Shown here in pieces: positions 61,209 to 64,000 of a stretch of DNA of 64,000 nt; within the stretch, counting starts at the first letter, position 1; each line of letters begins with the position of its first letter. The stretch comes from Bradyrhizobium erythrophlei (GTDB lineage Bacteria; Pseudomonadota; Alphaproteobacteria; Rhizobiales; Xanthobacteraceae). The DNA lies in NCBI RefSeq assembly GCF_900142985.1, contig NZ_LT670849.1, positions 4,790,501 through 4,854,500 on the forward strand, given 5' to 3'. A program made the position numbers and the translations under genes. Below the pieces are notes generated by a model. The model did not search any database. It was not told where the DNA came from and worked only from the letters and a program-made list of their open reading frames with translations.

Positions 61209-62364
61209 GGTTCCTCCTGGCGAGGCCGGTCCCGGCCGCGTCTGGCTGGTCTTTTCGCGGCAAGCTAAGCGGCTTTTGCCCCTCGGTCCACAGCCGATCG
61301 TAGACGGCGCGGATGCCGCGCGCCTCGGCCGCGAGCGAAAAATTGGCCTGCACGAATTCGAGTGCGGCGCGGCCGGTCTCCTTGGTGGCTTGCGGATCGC
61401 GCAAGTAAGGTTCGATCGCAGCCGTGAGCGCATCGCCATCGCCGGCCGGCACGATCGCGCCGTTGACGCCGGGCTTGATCATGATGGGAAAGGAGCCGGC
61501 GTCCGAGGTGACGACTGCCGTTTCCGAAGCCATGGCCTCTAACGGGGTCAGGCCAAAACCCTCCTGGCGCGACGGCGCCACAAACAGCGTGAAGCGCCGG
61601 TACCACACCGCGATATCCTCGACGTCGCCCAGGAAGATGATCCTCTGCGTGAGGCCGGCGGCCGCAACCTTCGCCTTCAACTCGCGCTCGAAGGCGAGAT
61701 TGTCCGACGTGGTGCGGCCGGTGATCACGGCCGTCCAGTCCGGATAGTTCGGCAATAGCCGCACCATCGCATCGACAAACAGGTCCGTGCCCTTCTGGTG
61801 GCGAATGCGCCCGGTGCAGCCGATGGCGTATTTGCCGGGAAGTCCCGTCGAGGCGTAGTCGTCCGCGCTGTCGCGGGCCGGACGGAAATGGTCGAAGTCG
61901 GTGCCGTGCGGCACGACCGTATAGGGCACTTCGAGGAAAGCGCCGGAGCGTTCGCTGGTGGCGATCACCGCATCCATCCGCCGCAGCATCCAGCGCGTCA
62001 GCGCCTTGTGACGCCGCTGGCCGGCGGAGTTGAAGATCACTTTGAGCGGGGCGCGCAGCACGTCGCGCAACACAAGCCCTGCGATCATCTCGTTGTTGCG
62101 GCGGCAATGATAGATGCGGAAGGGACGGCTGGCCGGCCGGCGAAACAGTCTTGGCACGTCGCGCCAGCGCATGCGCGGCACCCGCTCCGGCAGATCGAAA
62201 CCGAGGGCTGCGATCTTCAGGGTCTTGGCCTGCTCGGGCACGAGCTGCACGACCGCGGTCGTGCCGCCGGACTGGCGCCAGTTGAAATTCGTGGCCACCA
62301 CCTCGATTTCCGAGAAATTGTCAGTCAACGCGGTCGATCCCTGGCGGAACGGGCTACCCCTCAT
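61195..62364 (-). CDS. Glycosyltransferase family 4 (LpcC-like)
   Basis: The 389-residue enzyme has a GT-B fold: the N-terminal acceptor domain and a C-terminal nucleotide-sugar domain with GCTGRIRHQKGTDLFVDAM and the E-x7-E motif in PSRQEGFGLTPLEAMA. IYHCRRNNEMIAGLVLRDVL and FNSAGQRRH resemble Rhizobium LpcC, a mannosyltransferase of the lipopolysaccharide core. The downstream oxygenase could modify the same sugar. Confidence 0.83.
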   Translation of the reverse strand: MRGSPFRQGSTALTDNFSEIEVVATNFNWRQSGGTTAVVQLVPEQAKTLKIAALGFDLPERVPRMRWRDVPRLFRRPASRPFRIYHCRRNNEMIAGLVLRDVLRAPLKVIFNSAGQRRHKALTRWMLRRMDAVIATSERSGAFLEVPYTVVPHGTDFDHFRPARDSADDYASTGLPGKYAIGCTGRIRHQKGTDLFVDAMVRLLPNYPDWTAVITGRTTSDNLAFERELKAKVAAAGLTQRIIFLGDVEDIAVWYRRFTLFVAPSRQEGFGLTPLEAMASETAVVTSDAGSFPIMIKPGVNGAIVPAGDGDALTAAIEPYLRDPQATKETGRAALEFVQANFSLAAEARGIRAVYDRLWTEGQKPLSLPRKDQPDAAGTGLARRNHAET

Positions 62365-62583
62365 TCCCGATCACGGCGTAGCAGCGCCGATGGGCGCTCG
62401 CAAGGTGGCACGGCCGGTATCAAGGCTCTTCTTGTCGGCCAGCGGCAAGCGATAATTCCTCAGAAAAAGCAGATACCTAGGCCAGTCTGAGAACGCGCCG
62501 TGAAAGACTGTCCGAAAGCGTTTCCAAAACGGCCCCGCGGTGCCAGTATCCATCGCTGCGGACGCGAGCCGGGGACGTGCGAG

Positions 62584-63438
62584 ATGTCAGCAGCCCAGTT
62601 CAACGTGGACGCCTGGCTCGATCGCATCGGATATCGGGGGCCGACGTCGCCGACCCTTGAAACATTGAACAGGCTGATCTTTGCCCACGCCCATGCCGTT
62701 TCCTACGAAACGCTGGACATCATGCTTGGACGCCCGCCCAAGCTCGACATCGCGACGCTTCAGGCCAAGATGATCGATGGCGGGCGGGGCGGGTACTGCT
62801 TCGAGCAGAACATGCTCTTCCGTGCCGCGCTGCGGGCTCTCGGTTATCGGATTACGAGCCTGCAAGGCCGCGTGGTCCGGGGATTGGCCATCGATGCGCC
62901 GCGCCCCGCCATTCATATGCTGCAGCAAGTGGAACTGCCTGAAGGTTCGTACCTTGCAGATGTTGGATTCGGCAATCTTGCTCCGACCTGCGCGCTATCG
63001 CTAAAGCCTTTGGCCGAACAGGAAACGCCACACGAAACGATGCGGTTCATTGACGTTGAGGGCGAATTGACCCTGCAAGCGCTGCTCAGGCATGGGTGGG
63101 AGCACATTTACCGCGTCATTCCATATCCGCGATACGACGCGGAATACGACATCACCAACTGGTACACGGCAACGCATCCGCAGACGCCGTACCAAGGCAA
63201 CATCATTGCCGCGAGGCCGGGACCGAACCGGACACGGGTCACCATGTACAACGCGCGTGTCACGGTGCGCGACGCGGAAGGGCGCGCCGAAAAACGGTGG
63301 CTTTCGAACGACCAAGAATATCACGACGTGCTACGCGGGGAGTTCGGCCTGAACATCTCCGATCAGGAGATCGACCAGTGCGTAACTGTGATGAAGGCGA
63401 AAGGTACGGGTGACGCGCCGCACCCATTTTTTGGGTAA
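62584..63438 (+). CDS. Arylamine N-acetyltransferase
   Basis: The 284-residue enzyme has the cysteine protease-like triad C72 (RGGYCFEQN), H111 (RPAIHMLQQV) and D126 (LADVGFG). It acetylates arylamines and hydrazines from acetyl-CoA. The start at 62584 (MSAAQFNVDAWL) lacks a strong site but gives the usual family length; the frame is open to 62500. It is monocistronic, divergent from the glycosyltransferase. Confidence 0.93.
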   Translation: MSAAQFNVDAWLDRIGYRGPTSPTLETLNRLIFAHAHAVSYETLDIMLGRPPKLDIATLQAKMIDGGRGGYCFEQNMLFRAALRALGYRITSLQGRVVRGLAIDAPRPAIHMLQQVELPEGSYLADVGFGNLAPTCALSLKPLAEQETPHETMRFIDVEGELTLQALLRHGWEHIYRVIPYPRYDAEYDITNWYTATHPQTPYQGNIIAARPGPNRTRVTMYNARVTVRDAEGRAEKRWLSNDQEYHDVLRGEFGLNISDQEIDQCVTVMKAKGTGDAPHPFFG

Positions 63439-63498
63439 TGTTAGCGCGTAGCGGGCGTCGTCCCGCGCAAGTTCCCCAAGGACAGCAGATAGATAGAG

Positions 63499-63606
63499 AT
63501 GCATTCATTCGGCTCGCTTCCAGACGAGTTCTTAAAGTTGTTGAATGCGGGAATTCGGCCTCCCGAACGGGTTACCGATCGTGCCAAGAATGCGCCGCTG
63601 ACGTGA
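63499..63606 (+). CDS. Possible micro-ORF, 35 residues
   Basis: MHSFGSLPDEFLKLLNAGIR... is a short open frame with a weak AGAG upstream. Composition is protein-like but the length and lack of a good ribosome site make it doubtful. It lies 60 bases after the N-acetyltransferase gene. Confidence 0.2.
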   Translation: MHSFGSLPDEFLKLLNAGIRPPERVTDRAKNAPLT

Positions 63607-63738
63607 CTCCGTCTAAACAAAAATCTTTCACCGTGAAGCCATTCACAGACGGTATTGTCGCCATAGCTCAAAATAGAGCAGGCCTACGTATTTTGACGTT
63701 TTTGAACGAATTTCAGGCGCGGCTTTTTAGAGGCAGAT

Positions 63739-63903
63739 ATGGCACTCGAAATCATTATTCGAAGGCGCCGCAATACTAGTCCTCCGCCGGGTACGGATGC
63801 GCCTGAAAAGTCCGAGTCCCCCGAGGGCACGAAGAAAGACGACCAGCCCGCCAACGACAATGAGGGGACGTGGCCGTTCATTCCGTTTCCAGACGGCTGG
63901 TAG
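63739..63903 (+). CDS. Small hypothetical protein, 54 residues
   Basis: The ORF begins MALEIIIRRRRNTSPPPGTD and ends FIPFPDGW, with GAGG upstream of the ATG. It is polar and proline-rich with a hydrophobic C-terminal tip. I recognise no family, but the ribosome site and coherent composition support it. Confidence 0.45.
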   Translation: MALEIIIRRRRNTSPPPGTDAPEKSESPEGTKKDDQPANDNEGTWPFIPFPDGW

Positions 63904-63949
63904 GGGTTCATCAGTCGCGCTGCGTGTCGCCGCGCCAATTCGCAGACGG

Positions 63950-64000
63950 CTAATCGTCCGACTCGCGCGCTTCGCGAGCCAGTCTTTCCGCCCTCAGGCG
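63950..64000 (-). CDS. Truncated 3' end of a minus-strand gene
   Basis: The last 51 bases read on the minus strand as RLRAERLAREARESDD then a stop (63950-63952). The charged, helical C-terminus suggests a real gene continuing past the right edge. Nothing more can be said. Confidence 0.35.
   Translation of the reverse strand, partial: RLRAERLAREARESDD

Overview
The window is GC-rich, densely packed alphaproteobacterial DNA, most probably from a Bradyrhizobium or close relative (Nitrobacteraceae). The evidence is the rhizobial glpD-S-T-P-Q gene order, many ABC uptake systems joined by ATGA/TGATG start-stop overlaps, long antisense shadow ORFs typical of high-GC codon use, and intergenic palindromes of the kind common in Bradyrhizobium. 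I see no rRNA, tRNA, CRISPR array, transposase or phage gene. The species is inferred, not proven.

Layout: 1-6261 (minus) is a glycerol/glycerol-3-phosphate uptake and oxidation operon (DeoR repressor, GlpD, two ATPases, two permeases; the last permease runs off the left edge). 6348-7133 is a ModA-like binding protein. 7197-17367 is a catabolic island: a branched-chain-amino-acid-type ABC transporter, an AA_synth (PF06684) protein, an HpaB-type flavin monooxygenase, an enamidase-like amidohydrolase, a cupin, a DUF2848 protein and a MarR regulator. 17561-26170 holds accessory and housekeeping genes: a secreted/membrane hypothetical pair, an acetoacetate-decarboxylase-like protein with a divergent TetR and a small monooxygenase, a GST, several micro-ORFs, PilZ, DUF2336 and FUSC proteins. 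26403-28568 is an exported c-type cytochrome with a predicted beta-propeller.

28885-37179 is a second island: an NMT1/SsuABC-type transporter flanked by two isocitrate-lyase/PEP-mutase superfamily lyases, followed by a LysR regulator, an MFS carrier and an HD-domain protein. 37183-42270 is a tripartite EmrAB/OMF-type drug efflux operon with a divergent TetR. 42353-43022 encodes three single-span micro-proteins.

43425-54768 is the most interesting part. It has a fungal-type cytosine deaminase behind a sigma54-like promoter, an NMT1/ThiY-type ABC transporter, and a divergent operon with a three-subunit molybdenum hydroxylase, a barbiturase/cyanuric-acid-hydrolase family ring-opening amidohydrolase, a flavin monooxygenase and a VOC protein. 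Read together these genes would import a pyrimidine and degrade it oxidatively (cytosine to uracil to barbiturate to ring-opened product), possibly under nitrogen control. This reading is an inference from families and synteny.

55102-64000 carries a chemoreceptor, a CNNM/CBS membrane protein, acetoacetate decarboxylase divergent from a patatin, a 2OG-Fe(II) oxygenase overlapping an LpcC-like glycosyltransferase, an arylamine N-acetyltransferase and small hypotheticals. Where the longest ORF began upstream of a better ribosome-binding site, I moved the start and say so.
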